A stretch of DNA of 64,000 nt from DATJGR01 sp041739525 (GCA_041739525.1 JBGSNQ010000111.1:61160-125159), one strand, 5' to 3'; positions 8,703-18,900 are shown, counted from the stretch's first letter. Numbers and translations are program-made. The notes: generated by a model from the sequence alone, not told the origin.

Positions 8703-10274
8703 GTGAAACAGCCCATAACGGCGCGGCGGACGTTCGCGATCATCTCCCACCCCGATGCGGGCAAGACCACCGTGACCGAGAAGTTGCTGCTGCTCGGCAA
8801 CGCCATTCAGCTGGCCGGCACCGTCAAGGCGCGCAAATCCGACCGGCACGCGACGTCCGACTGGATGGCCATGGAGCGTGAGCGCGGAATCTCGGTGACC
8901 ACCTCCGTCATGCAGTTCGAATACTCGGACCGTGTGGTGAATCTGCTCGATACGCCGGGCCACGAGGACTTCTCGGAAGACACCTACCGGACGCTGACAG
9001 CGGTCGATTCTGCGCTGATGGTGATCGACGCAGCAAAGGGTGTTGAGCCGCGCACGATCAAGCTGATGGAAGTGTGCCGGCTGCGGGACACACCGATTCT
9101 CACGTTCATCAACAAGCTCGACCGCGAGATCCGCGAGCCGATTGCCCTGCTCGACGAAATCGAGAACGTACTCGGCATCCAATGCGCGCCGATGACGTGG
9201 CCGATCGGGTCCGGCCGCTATTTCCGCGGCGTCTACGAATTCGAACACGACCGCATTCACTGCTACACCACCGGACACGGACACCATCTACATGCCTTCG
9301 AGACGATCGATGGGCTCGACAGTGAAGCGGCGCGCGAATTGCTGGGCACCGACTACGCGTCGTTCATCGACCAGATCGACCTGGTGCGCATCGCCGGGCA
9401 CACGTTCGATCGCGAGCGATATCTGAAGGGTGAAGTGACTCCCGTGTTCTTCGGCACCGCGCTCGGCAACTTCGGTGTAGCGCACATGCTCGATTGCTTC
9501 GTCGAGAACGCGCCGGGGCCGCAACCGCGCGCGACCCACGAGCGCGTCGTGAATCCGGACGAAGAAGCGTTCACGGGCTTCGTGTTCAAGATTCAGGCGA
9601 ACATGGACCCAAAGCACCGCGACCGGATTGCGTTTCTACGCATCTGCTCGGGGCGATACCGGCAGGGCATGCGGATGCGTCATGTCCGCATCGGCAAAGA
9701 CGTCAAAGTTTCCGACGCGGTCACGTTCATGGCCGGCGAGCGTATGCATGCCGAAGAAGCCTTCGCAGGCGACATCATCGGATTGCACAACCACGGTGCG
9801 GTGCAGATCGGCGACACGTTCACCGAAGGCGAGAACCTGCGTTTCGTCGGCGTGCCGAACTTCGCACCGGAACTGTTCCGGCGCGTGCGCGTTCGCGACC
9901 CATTGAAGACGAAGCAGCTCGATAAAGGGCTGACGCAGCTCGCAGAAGAGGGTGCAACACAAGTCTTCAAGCCCTTGACACGCAACGAATTGATCGTCGG
10001 TGCAGTCGGTGCTTTGCAGTTCGACCTGGTGGCCTTCCGGCTGAACGATGAGTACAAAGCCGACTGCATCTACGACGATGCCAACGTGTACACGGCGCGA
10101 TGGGTGTATTCGGATGACGACCACAAGCTTGCGGAGTTCCGCCGCAAACAGGCCGACAACCTGGCGATCGACGGCGGCGGATATCTCGCCTACCTCGCTA
10201 CTTCCCGCGCGAACCTGACATTGACGGTCGAGCGCTGGCCCGACCTGCGCTTCGTCGCCACGCGTGAACACTGA
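8703..10274 (+). CDS. prfC: Peptide chain release factor 3
   Basis: A ~523-residue translational GTPase that recycles RF1 and RF2 from the ribosome. G motifs are clear: HPDAGKTTVTE (P-loop), DTPGHEDFSEDTYR (G3) and NKLDRE (G4). The RF3 domain follows with FKIQANMDPKHRDRIAFLRICSG. I prefer GTG 8703 (KQPITARRTFAIISHPDAGK) because AAGG sits nine bases before it; TTG 8694 is also in frame but immediately abuts the same AAGG. The gene has its own near-consensus -10 at 8670. Confidence 0.95.
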   Translation: MKQPITARRTFAIISHPDAGKTTVTEKLLLLGNAIQLAGTVKARKSDRHATSDWMAMERERGISVTTSVMQFEYSDRVVNLLDTPGHEDFSEDTYRTLTAVDSALMVIDAAKGVEPRTIKLMEVCRLRDTPILTFINKLDREIREPIALLDEIENVLGIQCAPMTWPIGSGRYFRGVYEFEHDRIHCYTTGHGHHLHAFETIDGLDSEAARELLGTDYASFIDQIDLVRIAGHTFDRERYLKGEVTPVFFGTALGNFGVAHMLDCFVENAPGPQPRATHERVVNPDEEAFTGFVFKIQANMDPKHRDRIAFLRICSGRYRQGMRMRHVRIGKDVKVSDAVTFMAGERMHAEEAFAGDIIGLHNHGAVQIGDTFTEGENLRFVGVPNFAPELFRRVRVRDPLKTKQLDKGLTQLAEEGATQVFKPLTRNELIVGAVGALQFDLVAFRLNDEYKADCIYDDANVYTARWVYSDDDHKLAEFRRKQADNLAIDGGGYLAYLATSRANLTLTVERWPDLRFVATREH

Positions 10275-10354
10275 GGCGCGACGCCAGCCGCATCGCAGTG
10301 GCGATCGATCAAATTGAACTAGAATCAACTCTATATCGGTCGAGACTGCAGTTG

Positions 10355-10732
10355 ATGAGCGCGATTCTGGTGGTGGACGACGACCCGCAGGTGCTGGAAG
10401 TAGTCGGTGAGATGCTCCGGCTCGAAGGCTATGATGTCGCCACCGCCGCTGACGGCCGCGAAGCGGTTGCGAAGTTCCGTAGCCAGGCGTTCGATCTGGT
10501 CATCACCGACCTGATCATGCCGGAGAAGGAAGGTCTCGAGACGATCGCCGAAATGAAGTTGCTACACAAAGCCGTACCCGTCATCGCCATGTCAGGCGGC
10601 GGCCGCATCGGCCCGATGGATTACCTCGACACGGCGCGCCACATCGGCGCGGCTGCGACGCTCGCAAAACCGTTCGCGCGCAGCGAGTTGATTTCGCTCG
10701 TCAGCAATCTGCTGTCCGAGGCGGAGTCCTGA
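10355..10732 (+). CDS. Single-domain response regulator (CheY-like)
   Basis: A 125-residue receiver domain with nothing attached. The acidic pocket is VVDDDP at residues 5-10, the phospho-acceptor aspartate is in FDLVITDLIMPEKEG near residue 54, the switch serine in VIAMSGGG and the lysine in LAKPFARSE. ATG at 10355 starts the domain exactly; an in-frame extension to 10298 adds unrelated residues. No cognate kinase is adjacent. The stop overlaps the probable beginning of the SirB1-like gene. Confidence 0.9.
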   Translation: MSAILVVDDDPQVLEVVGEMLRLEGYDVATAADGREAVAKFRSQAFDLVITDLIMPEKEGLETIAEMKLLHKAVPVIAMSGGGRIGPMDYLDTARHIGAAATLAKPFARSELISLVSNLLSEAES

Positions 10733-11520
10733 CGGCAACCGAACCCACCCTGCTGGAACGCTATCTCGCGAACACGGATCGCGATGAGCTCGATGCCGCG
10801 CTGCTGGTTGCAAGAACGCTCGAACCCACAGTCGACGAGAGCAACGTGCGTAGCGCGCTCGCCGATTTGAGTGATCGCTTCTCGGCACGTTTTGCGCAAC
10901 AGCCTGCGCCACAAACCCTCGCCGACTTTCTTCGCGACGAAGGTTTCAAGGCGACCGACAATCTGCAAAGCCTCGAGGCGAGCCGCATCGACAAGGTGTT
11001 GAGTTCGCATCGCGGCATTCCGATCACGCTCAGCATTCCGTATCTGATGGTGGGGCGCGCGATCGGCATGACCACACAGGGCATCAACTTTCCTGGTCAC
11101 TTTCTGTTGAGCGCCAACGGCGTGCTGATCGACCCGCTCACCGCGGGCCTATTGAGCGGCAGCGATGTCGAGCGCTGGTTGACAGATGCGAATCTGACGC
11201 ACCTCGGACCGAATGCGCTGGCGCCTGCGTCGCCGGACGACATGGCCGTGCGCATGTTCAACAACCTGAAGGCGATCTATGCCGCACGCGGCGATTTCGT
11301 CGGGGCGCTTTCGTTGATCGACAGTCAGATGCCGCTGATCGGCGACACGGGACCGCTGCATCTGGAGCGTGCCGAGTTGTGGTTTCGGCTAGGCGATGCT
11401 GCCGCCGCTGCCGCGGTGCTGCAGGAAGCGCGCGGGCAATTCGCCGGAACGCGCTGGGAGGCGGAAATCGACAGGCGGTTGATGCGTCTGGCCGGGCAGC
11501 CGCGCTCTACGATCCACTAA
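10729..11520 (+). CDS. SirB1 family protein (transglutaminase-like fold plus TPR-like end)
   Basis: The protein shows the Transglut_core2/SirB1 pattern: SSHRGIPITLSIPYLMVGRA and QGINFPGHFLLSANGVLIDP, followed by an alanine-rich helical repeat tail resembling TPRs. The first ATG, GTG or TTG in frame is GTG 10846, but the preceding 38 codons (LLERYLANTDRDELDAALLV...) look like genuine SirB1 N-terminus. No standard start exists there, so I extend to CTG 10729, which overlaps the response-regulator TGA. The start is therefore uncertain. Function of the family is unclear; members often sit beside prmC-prfA. Confidence 0.72.
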   Translation: MTATEPTLLERYLANTDRDELDAALLVARTLEPTVDESNVRSALADLSDRFSARFAQQPAPQTLADFLRDEGFKATDNLQSLEASRIDKVLSSHRGIPITLSIPYLMVGRAIGMTTQGINFPGHFLLSANGVLIDPLTAGLLSGSDVERWLTDANLTHLGPNALAPASPDDMAVRMFNNLKAIYAARGDFVGALSLIDSQMPLIGDTGPLHLERAELWFRLGDAAAAAAVLQEARGQFAGTRWEAEIDRRLMRLAGQPRSTIH

Positions 11521-11544
11521 CAGGACGTTGAAAACGGACTGTTT
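11518..11544. repeat. REP-like palindrome, copy 1
   Basis: An imperfect dyad of the form TAACAG-ga-CGTT-gaa-AACG-ga-CTGTT lies between the convergent SirB1-like and fabY genes. Its reverse complement matches 22 of 25 bases of a second copy at 49768-49796. It may also act as a bidirectional terminator because T-rich sequence follows. Confidence 0.55.
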
Positions 11545-11556
11545 TTCAGCAGCCTG

Positions 11557-13410
11557 CTAAGAGCGCATCTCCGGGTACGGATCGTCGACGTCGAGTTCGA
11601 TCGGAAGCGCGTACCCGGGGACGCTGATGCGCGTGTCGGTGATCGTCAGATCCGTCGCCTCGAGTACCCCTTCGCCGAACTGGTAGATCGGCGCCACTTC
11701 GCCGCGACTCATTTTGACGTCGTATTCGTCGATCTGCCGGCGGATGCCCTCGTGCTTGCGCTCGTGGGCCGTCAGCGCGGCGGCGCCATGTTTTTGTGCG
11801 AGCATTTTGCGCGTGACGGTGGGTGAGAGGATCAACGCGGTCGCGTTGTTGCCGCCAAAACCCTTCGAATTGATGAACGCGCCGTCCATCTTCGTCGGGT
11901 CGATTTCGACGTGCTTCATCGAGAAGCGCAGGTGTTCGCGGTGCACGTCGTCGGCAATGTGGTCGATGGTCGTGATACCGGGAATCCAGCCGTGGTGCCA
12001 GGCGCCCACGATCGCGGCCAGCTGATCTCCGCCTGCGGGCGCAAGCGAATGACCCACATACGCCTTTACCGCGCCCACCAACCAGCTCTCGATGCCGAAC
12101 ACGCCGGCAAGCGAGCTCATGATGTGCGATTCGGTAACACGGTTCTGCGGCGTGCTGGTGCCGTGCGCCTGGAAATACGTGCGCTGCTGGAGTCCTTCGT
12201 CGCCGATCAGTCGACGCGCCAACGACATCGCTTTGGCGACGGTCACGTAATTGCCGACACCCGGTCCTGGAATGGATTTCTTGTAGCCGTCGGAGTTGAC
12301 GTACACGTTTGCGACCGAGCCGTGAATCGTGAGGCCGAGTTCCAGTGCCAGCGCGTCGTCCATCAACACGGTGTACACGGCGGCTTCGGACAGTGTGAAG
12401 CCGCAGTTGTCGGAGAACGGCCGGCAAGCGCGACGGTTGTCCGCGGCGTCCGTGCGGCCATCGAGCTGCATCAGTGCTTCGTCTTCGGCGAGAGCACCCA
12501 TCGTGCGGTAACCCTCGATGATCTCCGGCGTGATCGGAGCCTCGGAGTTCCCGACCATCACGACACGACGGCGACCGCTCTGAATGTCCTCCACACCCTG
12601 ACGGAGGTTGTAAAGGAATGTCGCACAGGCCCCGATCGTTGCGCCGGTGGCGCCGAGGCTGCCGAGGACATAGGCATTGATGAAGTCGGCCGGCATCTCG
12701 CACAAGCCGAGCGGCAACTGCTTCGAGGTGACACGCTTACCCATCAGGCCCGACTGCATCATGCCGCCGGTGCCGTCGAAGTCGAGTTGCCCCATCGCGC
12801 TGCCGGAATACACAGCGAACTGGTCCGGCTGCACGGTTTGCCGGAGCACATCCCAGTCGATGCCCAACGACCGCACCGCATCGGACGCACCGAAGATCGT
12901 CAACGCGAGGCCGCGCGGATGGTTGCGCGACTGATACAGGCGGTTGGGATCGAATCCGGTGGGAACCTGGCCGGCGGAGGTCACGCGCGAGCCGCGCATG
13001 TCTTCCATCAATGCGTGCAGCTTGCCGGGAAGCGTGACCAGAACGTCCTTCTCGCCGTCGGCGGTGATCTGCCATTCGCCCGGCACGCGATCCGGCAATT
13101 GCCGGCGCTGCATCTTGAATGCCAGCGACTCACCGGTAGGGCTCAACGTGACGTTGCGTTGCCACGGAATGGCCGCCGTGTCGAAGCACTCGATTTTCCG
13201 GACCAGGGTGTGCGCGTTGATGTGATCGCGAGTGGCCGCGTCGTCGGTGTACTTGTGAATGTTCATCAGCCCCGCGAGGCTGCGATACGTGGATGCCGCG
13301 ATCGCGCCGGGAAGGGCGTCGATGACCATACGGCGGTACGCGTGATGTAACGACAACCGGCCGGCGGCGTTGATGCCGCCTAGCCCGACGATTACGGGAA
13401 GTCTGGACAC
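11557..13410 (-). CDS. fabY: Beta-ketoacyl-ACP synthase of the FabY type
   Basis: A 617-residue ketosynthase matching the large FabY class known from Pseudomonas aeruginosa, where it starts fatty acid synthesis by condensing acetyl-CoA with malonyl-ACP in place of FabH. The catalytic triad is visible: Cys262 in TIGACATF, His416 in FQAHGTSTPQNR and His454 in AYVGHSLAPAGGDQ. The C-terminal GAFINSKGFGGNNATALI loop also fits ketosynthases. The start is GTG 13410. A candidate activator-dependent promoter lies just upstream. The neighbouring thiolase and hydratase support a lipid role. Confidence 0.88.
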   Translation of the reverse strand: MSRLPVIVGLGGINAAGRLSLHHAYRRMVIDALPGAIAASTYRSLAGLMNIHKYTDDAATRDHINAHTLVRKIECFDTAAIPWQRNVTLSPTGESLAFKMQRRQLPDRVPGEWQITADGEKDVLVTLPGKLHALMEDMRGSRVTSAGQVPTGFDPNRLYQSRNHPRGLALTIFGASDAVRSLGIDWDVLRQTVQPDQFAVYSGSAMGQLDFDGTGGMMQSGLMGKRVTSKQLPLGLCEMPADFINAYVLGSLGATGATIGACATFLYNLRQGVEDIQSGRRRVVMVGNSEAPITPEIIEGYRTMGALAEDEALMQLDGRTDAADNRRACRPFSDNCGFTLSEAAVYTVLMDDALALELGLTIHGSVANVYVNSDGYKKSIPGPGVGNYVTVAKAMSLARRLIGDEGLQQRTYFQAHGTSTPQNRVTESHIMSSLAGVFGIESWLVGAVKAYVGHSLAPAGGDQLAAIVGAWHHGWIPGITTIDHIADDVHREHLRFSMKHVEIDPTKMDGAFINSKGFGGNNATALILSPTVTRKMLAQKHGAAALTAHERKHEGIRRQIDEYDVKMSRGEVAPIYQFGEGVLEATDLTITDTRISVPGYALPIELDVDDPYPEMRS

Positions 13411-13444
13411 GTCGTATGTTCACCCGGCTTGAGACGAGCGGCCG

Positions 13445-13488
13445 ATTGTAGGGAAAGTCCGACTAATACTCACCCCTGCAAGGGGGTG
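13445..13488 (-). promoter_or_regulatory. Candidate activated promoter of fabY
   Basis: On the minus strand TACAAT (13450-13445) forms a good -10, but the -35 is poor. A near-palindrome CACCCCTGCAAGGGGGTG at 13471-13488 is centred about 41.5 bases before the expected start site, the usual place for a class II activator. The half sites resemble NarL-type heptamers (TACYYMT), which is only a guess at the regulator family. Confidence 0.4.
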
Positions 13489-13525
13489 GCCGATCTCCCT
13501 ATGACTGCTGCTATGGAGCTTCTTC

Positions 13526-14695
13526 CTATAGCGCCTCGAGGGCGATCGCGGTCGCTTCGCCGCCGCCGATACACAACGACGCGATGCCGCGCCGCGCGCC
13601 GCGTTGCTTGAGGGCGTGTGCGAGCGTCACGATCAGGCGGCTCCCGGTCGACCCGATCGGATGGCCCTGCGCGCACGCTCCGCCGAAAATGTTGACGCGA
13701 TCGTCAGGCAAGCCGAGTTCGCGCATGGCGATCATCGTCACCATCGCAAACGCTTCGTTGATTTCGAAGAGGTCCACGTCGTCCGCTTTCCAGCCCAGTT
13801 TCGTCAGCAGCCCTTCGATTGCGCCGACGGGTGCCACAGTGAACTCGGCCGGATGGCGCGAGTGGGTGGCATGGCCGACCACGCGGGCGAGTGGTGAAAG
13901 CCCGTGTTCGGCGATCGCCGCCTCGGTTGCGAGCAGCAGCGCCGAGGCGCCGTCGGAGATGGAACTCGAGTTCGCAGCGGTGATGGTGCCGTTGTCGCGG
14001 AATGCGGGTTTCAGCGTCGGAATGCGCTCGATGCGCGCGCGTCGCGGTTGCTCATCCTCGCCAACCGTTGCGTCGCCGATCGTCATGGGCGCAATTTCGT
14101 GAGCAAGTTCGCCGCTGCTCGTGGCAGCGCGCGCGCGTTCGACGGAGCGAGTCGCGAACGCGTCCATCTCCTCACGCGTGATCTGGTATCGGTCCGCCGT
14201 ATCCTGCGCAAACGTACCCATCGAGCGACCGGTCTCCGCATCCTCCAGACCGTCGAGGAACATCGCGTCCTTGATCTGGTCATGCCCCATCCGCAAACCC
14301 TGGCGCGCTTTTGCGAGTAGATAGGGCGCGTTCGTCATGCTCTCCATACCGCCCGCGATCACCACCTGCGCACTGCCTGCACGCAGCAGATCCGTTGCCA
14401 GCATCGTTGCTTTCATGCCGGAGCCGCACACCTTGTTGATCGTTGTCGCGCCGCATGCGTCGGGCAATCCGCCCAGACGAGCCGCTTGGCGCGCGGGCGC
14501 CTGTTTGACGCCGGCGCTGACGACATTGCCGACGATCACTTCGTCCACTGCCGCAGCGTCGATGCCGGCGCGTTCGACCGCGGCGCGGATCGCGTGTGCG
14601 CCGAGCGCCGGTGCACTCAGCGATTTCAGTTCTCCCTGGAAGCTGCCGATCGGTGTACGGACACCGCTGACGATGAAAATCTGCGTATCACTCAT
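13526..14695 (-). CDS. atoB: Acetyl-CoA C-acetyltransferase (thiolase)
   Basis: A 389-residue biosynthetic-type thiolase that interconverts acetyl-CoA and acetoacetyl-CoA. The nucleophile Cys90 is in NKVCGSGMK, the NEAF motif in FEINEAFAMV, the GHP motif in GGACAQGHPIGSTGSR, and the second catalytic cysteine, Cys375, in SLCIGGGEATA. ATG 14695 is chosen because the protein then begins MSDTQIFIVSGVRTPIG; the upstream extension is not conserved. It lies between fabY and a divergent MaoC-type hydratase gene, 93 bases away. Confidence 0.92.
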   Translation of the reverse strand: MSDTQIFIVSGVRTPIGSFQGELKSLSAPALGAHAIRAAVERAGIDAAAVDEVIVGNVVSAGVKQAPARQAARLGGLPDACGATTINKVCGSGMKATMLATDLLRAGSAQVVIAGGMESMTNAPYLLAKARQGLRMGHDQIKDAMFLDGLEDAETGRSMGTFAQDTADRYQITREEMDAFATRSVERARAATSSGELAHEIAPMTIGDATVGEDEQPRRARIERIPTLKPAFRDNGTITAANSSSISDGASALLLATEAAIAEHGLSPLARVVGHATHSRHPAEFTVAPVGAIEGLLTKLGWKADDVDLFEINEAFAMVTMIAMRELGLPDDRVNIFGGACAQGHPIGSTGSRLIVTLAHALKQRGARRGIASLCIGGGEATAIALEAL

Positions 14696-14788
14696 AACGC
14701 GCGCCGAACTGTTTGAAAGGCGCGATTCTAACTGCAGTACACTGCCGCCCGATATCAACTTGGCCAATATCCACCGGGAGAGTCATCG

Positions 14789-15271
14789 ATGTCGGAGAAA
14801 GCACAGACCGCGGTCGCGATTTTCAGTAAGCACATCGGAACGTCCGATGGGTTCAGCGAGTGGATCGAAGTCGACCAGAAGCGAATCAACCTGTTCGCCG
14901 ATGCGACGCTCGATCACCAGTTCATCCACATCGACCCGGAGCGCTCAGCGAAACTGTCACCGTACAAAGTGACGATCGCGCACGGCTTCCTGACGTTGTC
15001 GCTGATCCCGCACCTGACCAGCAGCATCGCCCCGCGCGACGCGCGCGCTTACGAAGGCCTCGTGATGGGCGTGAACTACGGTCTCGACAAAGTACGCTTC
15101 CCGGCACCTGTGCCGGTCAACTCGAAGTTGCGCGCGGAGCGCACGTTGCTCGAAGCGGATCTGAAAGCGCCGAACACGAATCAGCTGAAGCAGCAGATCA
15201 CGATCGAGATCGAAGGCGGCAGCAAGCCCGCATGCGTTGCGGAGTTTCTGATGCGCTTGATATATGCCTGA
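14789..15271 (+). CDS. MaoC-like (R)-specific enoyl-CoA hydratase
   Basis: A 160-residue single hot-dog protein. The catalytic dyad motif is ATLDHQFIHIDPERS (Asp42 and His47), followed by TIAHGFLTLSLIPHL, typical of (R)-hydratases and MaoC dehydratases acting on enoyl-CoA. A GGGAGAG ribosome-binding site precedes ATG 14789. It is transcribed away from the thiolase and could draw beta-oxidation intermediates toward 3-hydroxyacyl products; no PHA synthase is visible in the window, so the end product is unknown. Confidence 0.88.
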   Translation: MSEKAQTAVAIFSKHIGTSDGFSEWIEVDQKRINLFADATLDHQFIHIDPERSAKLSPYKVTIAHGFLTLSLIPHLTSSIAPRDARAYEGLVMGVNYGLDKVRFPAPVPVNSKLRAERTLLEADLKAPNTNQLKQQITIEIEGGSKPACVAEFLMRLIYA

Positions 15272-15288
15272 AGCTGATGACCCGGCAG

Positions 15289-15852
15289 TCAGACTTCGTT
15301 GAAGCGCGGGATCAGCTCAACGAAGTTGCAGGGTTTGAAGTTCACGTCGAGCTGATTGTGCAGGATGCGCTTCCAGGCGGTCTGGCATGCGTTCTTTGAG
15401 CCTGGCATGCAGAACACCAGCGTGCCGTTGCTCAAGCCGCCGAGTGCGCGGGACTGAATCGTGGATGAGCCGATTTCTTCGAACGAGACTTGCCTGAAGA
15501 GCTCACCGAACCCTTCGATCGTCTTTTCGAGCAATGGGGCGATTGCTTCCGGCGTGCTGTCTCGACCGGTGAAGCCGGTGCCGCCGGTGGTCAGGATCAC
15601 ATCGATGGTCGGTTCGGCGATCCAATGCGAAACAACGGCGCGAATCTGGAAGCGATCGTCTTTTACCAGCGCGCGGTCGGCAAGCCGATGACCATCGGCC
15701 TTCAGCAATTCGATGAGCAGTGCACCGGACGCGTCCTGCGCAAGCGTGCGCGTGTCCGAGACCGTCAAGACGGCGCAGTTCAAGGAATGCACGGCGGGAG
15801 CGGGCGTTTTTGGTGCAGTCATTTTTGTTTCAGGCATTTTTGTTTCAAGCAT
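15289..15852 (-). CDS. moaB: Molybdenum cofactor biosynthesis protein MoaB
   Basis: A 187-residue MoaB/MogA-type protein that adenylylates molybdopterin before molybdate insertion. Motifs are AVLTVSDTRTLAQDASG, VILTTGGTGFTGRDSTPEA and VFCMPGSKNACQTAWKRIL. Three in-frame ATGs at 15852, 15837 and 15822 result from a 15-base tandem repeat encoding MLETK-MPETK; the shortest form (177 residues) is nearest to E. coli MoaB. No other moa gene is adjacent. It is divergent from the large carboxylase gene. Confidence 0.9.
   Translation of the reverse strand: MLETKMPETKMTAPKTPAPAVHSLNCAVLTVSDTRTLAQDASGALLIELLKADGHRLADRALVKDDRFQIRAVVSHWIAEPTIDVILTTGGTGFTGRDSTPEAIAPLLEKTIEGFGELFRQVSFEEIGSSTIQSRALGGLSNGTLVFCMPGSKNACQTAWKRILHNQLDVNFKPCNFVELIPRFNEV
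15820..15849 (-). repeat. 15-base tandem repeat duplicating the moaB start codon
   Basis: Two near-identical 15-base units (CATTTTTGTTTCAGG and CATTTTTGTTTCAAG on the plus strand) each carry an in-frame ATG of moaB on the minus strand, giving MLETK then MPETK ahead of MTAPK. Confidence 0.7.
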
Positions 15853-15958
15853 GGGATGCTCGCGATGTTTGCGGAACACAGTTCACTTACATTAGAGTAC
15901 GCGGCCAAATTCTACATACATTTCAACGGCTTTTGCGCCGAGGACAGACCTCTCTCTG

Positions 15959-18900
15959 ATGGATAACCAGCTTGCCGAAGGTGATCGGCTGTTTCTCATT
16001 GCTGAGAGCCTCGCGCAGGATTTCTCGCTATTCCCCTCTAGCGGCTCCACCGGAATCGAACATCACGTTCGGGGTCTTTTGTCGCGCGCGCAGATCGCGC
16101 GCCAGCTCGAGCTGCTGAACAATCTCGACATCGACTCGTACATCGAATCGGTGGTGGCGAAAGCCGAAGATCCCGGTCGAATCGACGCACCGACCATCAT
16201 CCGGCAGCTCGGCACCAAGGTGCACGACGAACGCGTGGATGGGCCCTACTACTCGGCGATGGTCGACATGGACTTCGACGGCGAGACCCGCACCGTCGCG
16301 TTCATCGCGCAGGACCGTTCCCAGAGAAACGGCGTGTGGGGCCCACAACATCACCTCGCCGCCGCCGAGCTGGTCGGTGAATGTTCGAAGCGGAACATTG
16401 CGATCGTTAGCCTGATGGACACCCCCGGCGCCGACGCCGAGGAAGCCGCCAACAAGGCGAATCAGGCGCATAGCATTTCCCGCTTGATCGCGGAGATGTG
16501 TAACGTCGACGTGCCGAACATCGGCATCGTGTTCGGGCTTGGCTATTCCGGCGGGGCAATCCCGTTGGCAGCCAGCAACCTCATCCTTTCGGTACGCGAT
16601 GGCGTGTTCAGCACGATCCAGCCGAAGGGCCTTGCGAACATCGCGCGTCGGCTGAATCTGTCCTGGCAGGAATGTGCGAAGTACGTTGGCCTGTCGCCAT
16701 ACGAACTGTACGCGCAGGGCAACATCGATGGCGTCATCGACTATGCGCCCGGCGACGGCGACGACAAGCTCGAGAATCTCCGCCTCGCCATTGTTACCGG
16801 TATCGACTCCATCGAGGAGAGCACCAAGCAGTTCGTCGCCGAGAACCCGTACATCCTCGATCACTACCGGCACAACCTCGAGCGCTACCTGAAGCCGTCG
16901 AAGCGGCTGGTGGCGATGGAGTCGCGGGCGCTGCTGCGCATTTCGAAGACGCCCACGGAATACACGAACGTGTTCGGCGTCGCCTATCGCTACCTGCGCT
17001 ATCTAGGTACTCGGAAGCGCATCAAGGCGACCACCACCAAACAGTACGGTCGCCTGTCTGCCCAGGAACTGCCGAAGGGCGAATTGTCCGAACGTTCCGA
17101 TCGCGAACGCCGGCAGACGTTCCTGAAGTGGCTGCAGGATCCCGAGAAGGTGATCTACGACGACGCACTGGCGAAAGCGTGGCGCAGCTACAACGAAAAG
17201 AAACAGGCGATGGACGACGAACGCGGTCGCATCGCGCAACTGCTGTTCGGCGAGCCGCGCAAGAACTTCGAAGATGCCCGCGCGAATCTGCTCACCAGCG
17301 TCAGCATGTACCTGTACAACCGCTGGAAGAGCGAAGCACAAGGCAACCTCAAGGCACTGATCCAGTTCCTGCGCGATCACGCCGATTCGCGCCAGTTGCT
17401 GCGCATCAGCGAAATCAAAGAGCCGCGGTCCTTTGCGGAAGCGCTGGCGGCCGACCGTGTACTGGGTCCGCTGTTCCGCGAGCGCTTCAGCCACGAAGGC
17501 AAGAAGCTGCTGAACATTCGTGGACTGCGAGACAAGTCCGACAGCTATCTGCGACATCAGCTGACGGCCGAGATCAACCTCGCGATCACCGACGAGCGCC
17601 TGTCGGATCTCATCGACGACACGCTGCTGTCGACGCGCGTGAAGACCATGCTGGCGGAACGACGTTCCAACGTGGCGGTGAACCGGCAGATACTCGACGA
17701 CCGCTATTCGTCGCATCTCGGTGGCCAGGAGGCGGCCGCACCGAGTGCGCAACCGCGCGACGTGACGGTGCTCGACGTACTCGTCGACGCCGAGCTGCGC
17801 GAGGACTTCGTGACCGAATGCGAAAACCTGCTGCTGTTCGATTCAGTGTACGACCAGATCATCGAGCATCTCGACACCATTGCGGAGGAAGCCGAGTCCA
17901 CCCGCGCGCTATCGAAACGCACCATAACGAAGTTGCTGGACACGACGCTGGCTCAAGCGGCACGCACTGCCGTGAGCGGCAACGCGGGAACTGCCTCCAG
18001 CGAGGAAGTGGTGGAGCGATTCCGCGGGCAGTTCTTCCGCTGGTTCCTGCGCGTGGCCGACACGCCGCGCAGCACCGATTTCTTCCGCGCGGTGGAAGAG
18101 TGGAAGAAAACCAGCTTCCCGCACCTGTCGGATACGCTGTTCGTCGTCGTGACGTTCCTGTTCGAGCGGCTGCTCGGCATGCATCTGCAGTCGGAGAAAG
18201 ACCGCCGCCGCTACGATGGCCGCATCTCGCCGCGCGCGATCGGTAGACGCAAGGATTTCTGGAACCGTCTGACCATCGCATATCGCGACTTGCGCATTCA
18301 GGAAGTGGTCGACGAGTACAAAGGGCGAAAATCCACCGGCTACCGCGCCCTGATCGACACCTTCTTTACCGACTTCGAAGAACTCTACAGCGACCTGCTC
18401 AGCTCCGATCCGTGCGAATTCCCCGGCTTTCGAATCTCCATCGAAAGTGCGCTCAAAGCGAAAATTCCCCCTTGCGGCATCGTTACCGGCATCGGCACGT
18501 TCAACGACGGCGCGGGCGGCGTTCGGGTCGGGGCGGTCATTTCGAACATCGATTTTCAGGCCGGCGCGTTCGACATGGCGAGCGCCGAGAAATTCTGCAA
18601 GCTGCTGGTCGACTGCGCGGAGCGGCAATTACCCGTGATCGGCTTCATTTCGTCGGGCGGCATGCAGACGAAGGAGGGCGCAGGCGCGCTGTTCTCGATG
18701 GCCGCGGTGAACGATCGCATCACACGTTTTGTGCGCGACTCCGAACTACCCGTGATCATGTTCGGCTTCGGCGATTGCACCGGCGGCGCGCAGGCGAGCT
18801 TCGTCACGCACCCACTCGCGCAAACGCATTATTTCAGTGGCACCAACATGCCGTTCGCCGGCCAGATCGTGGTGCAATCGAACCTCCCCTCAACGTCGAC

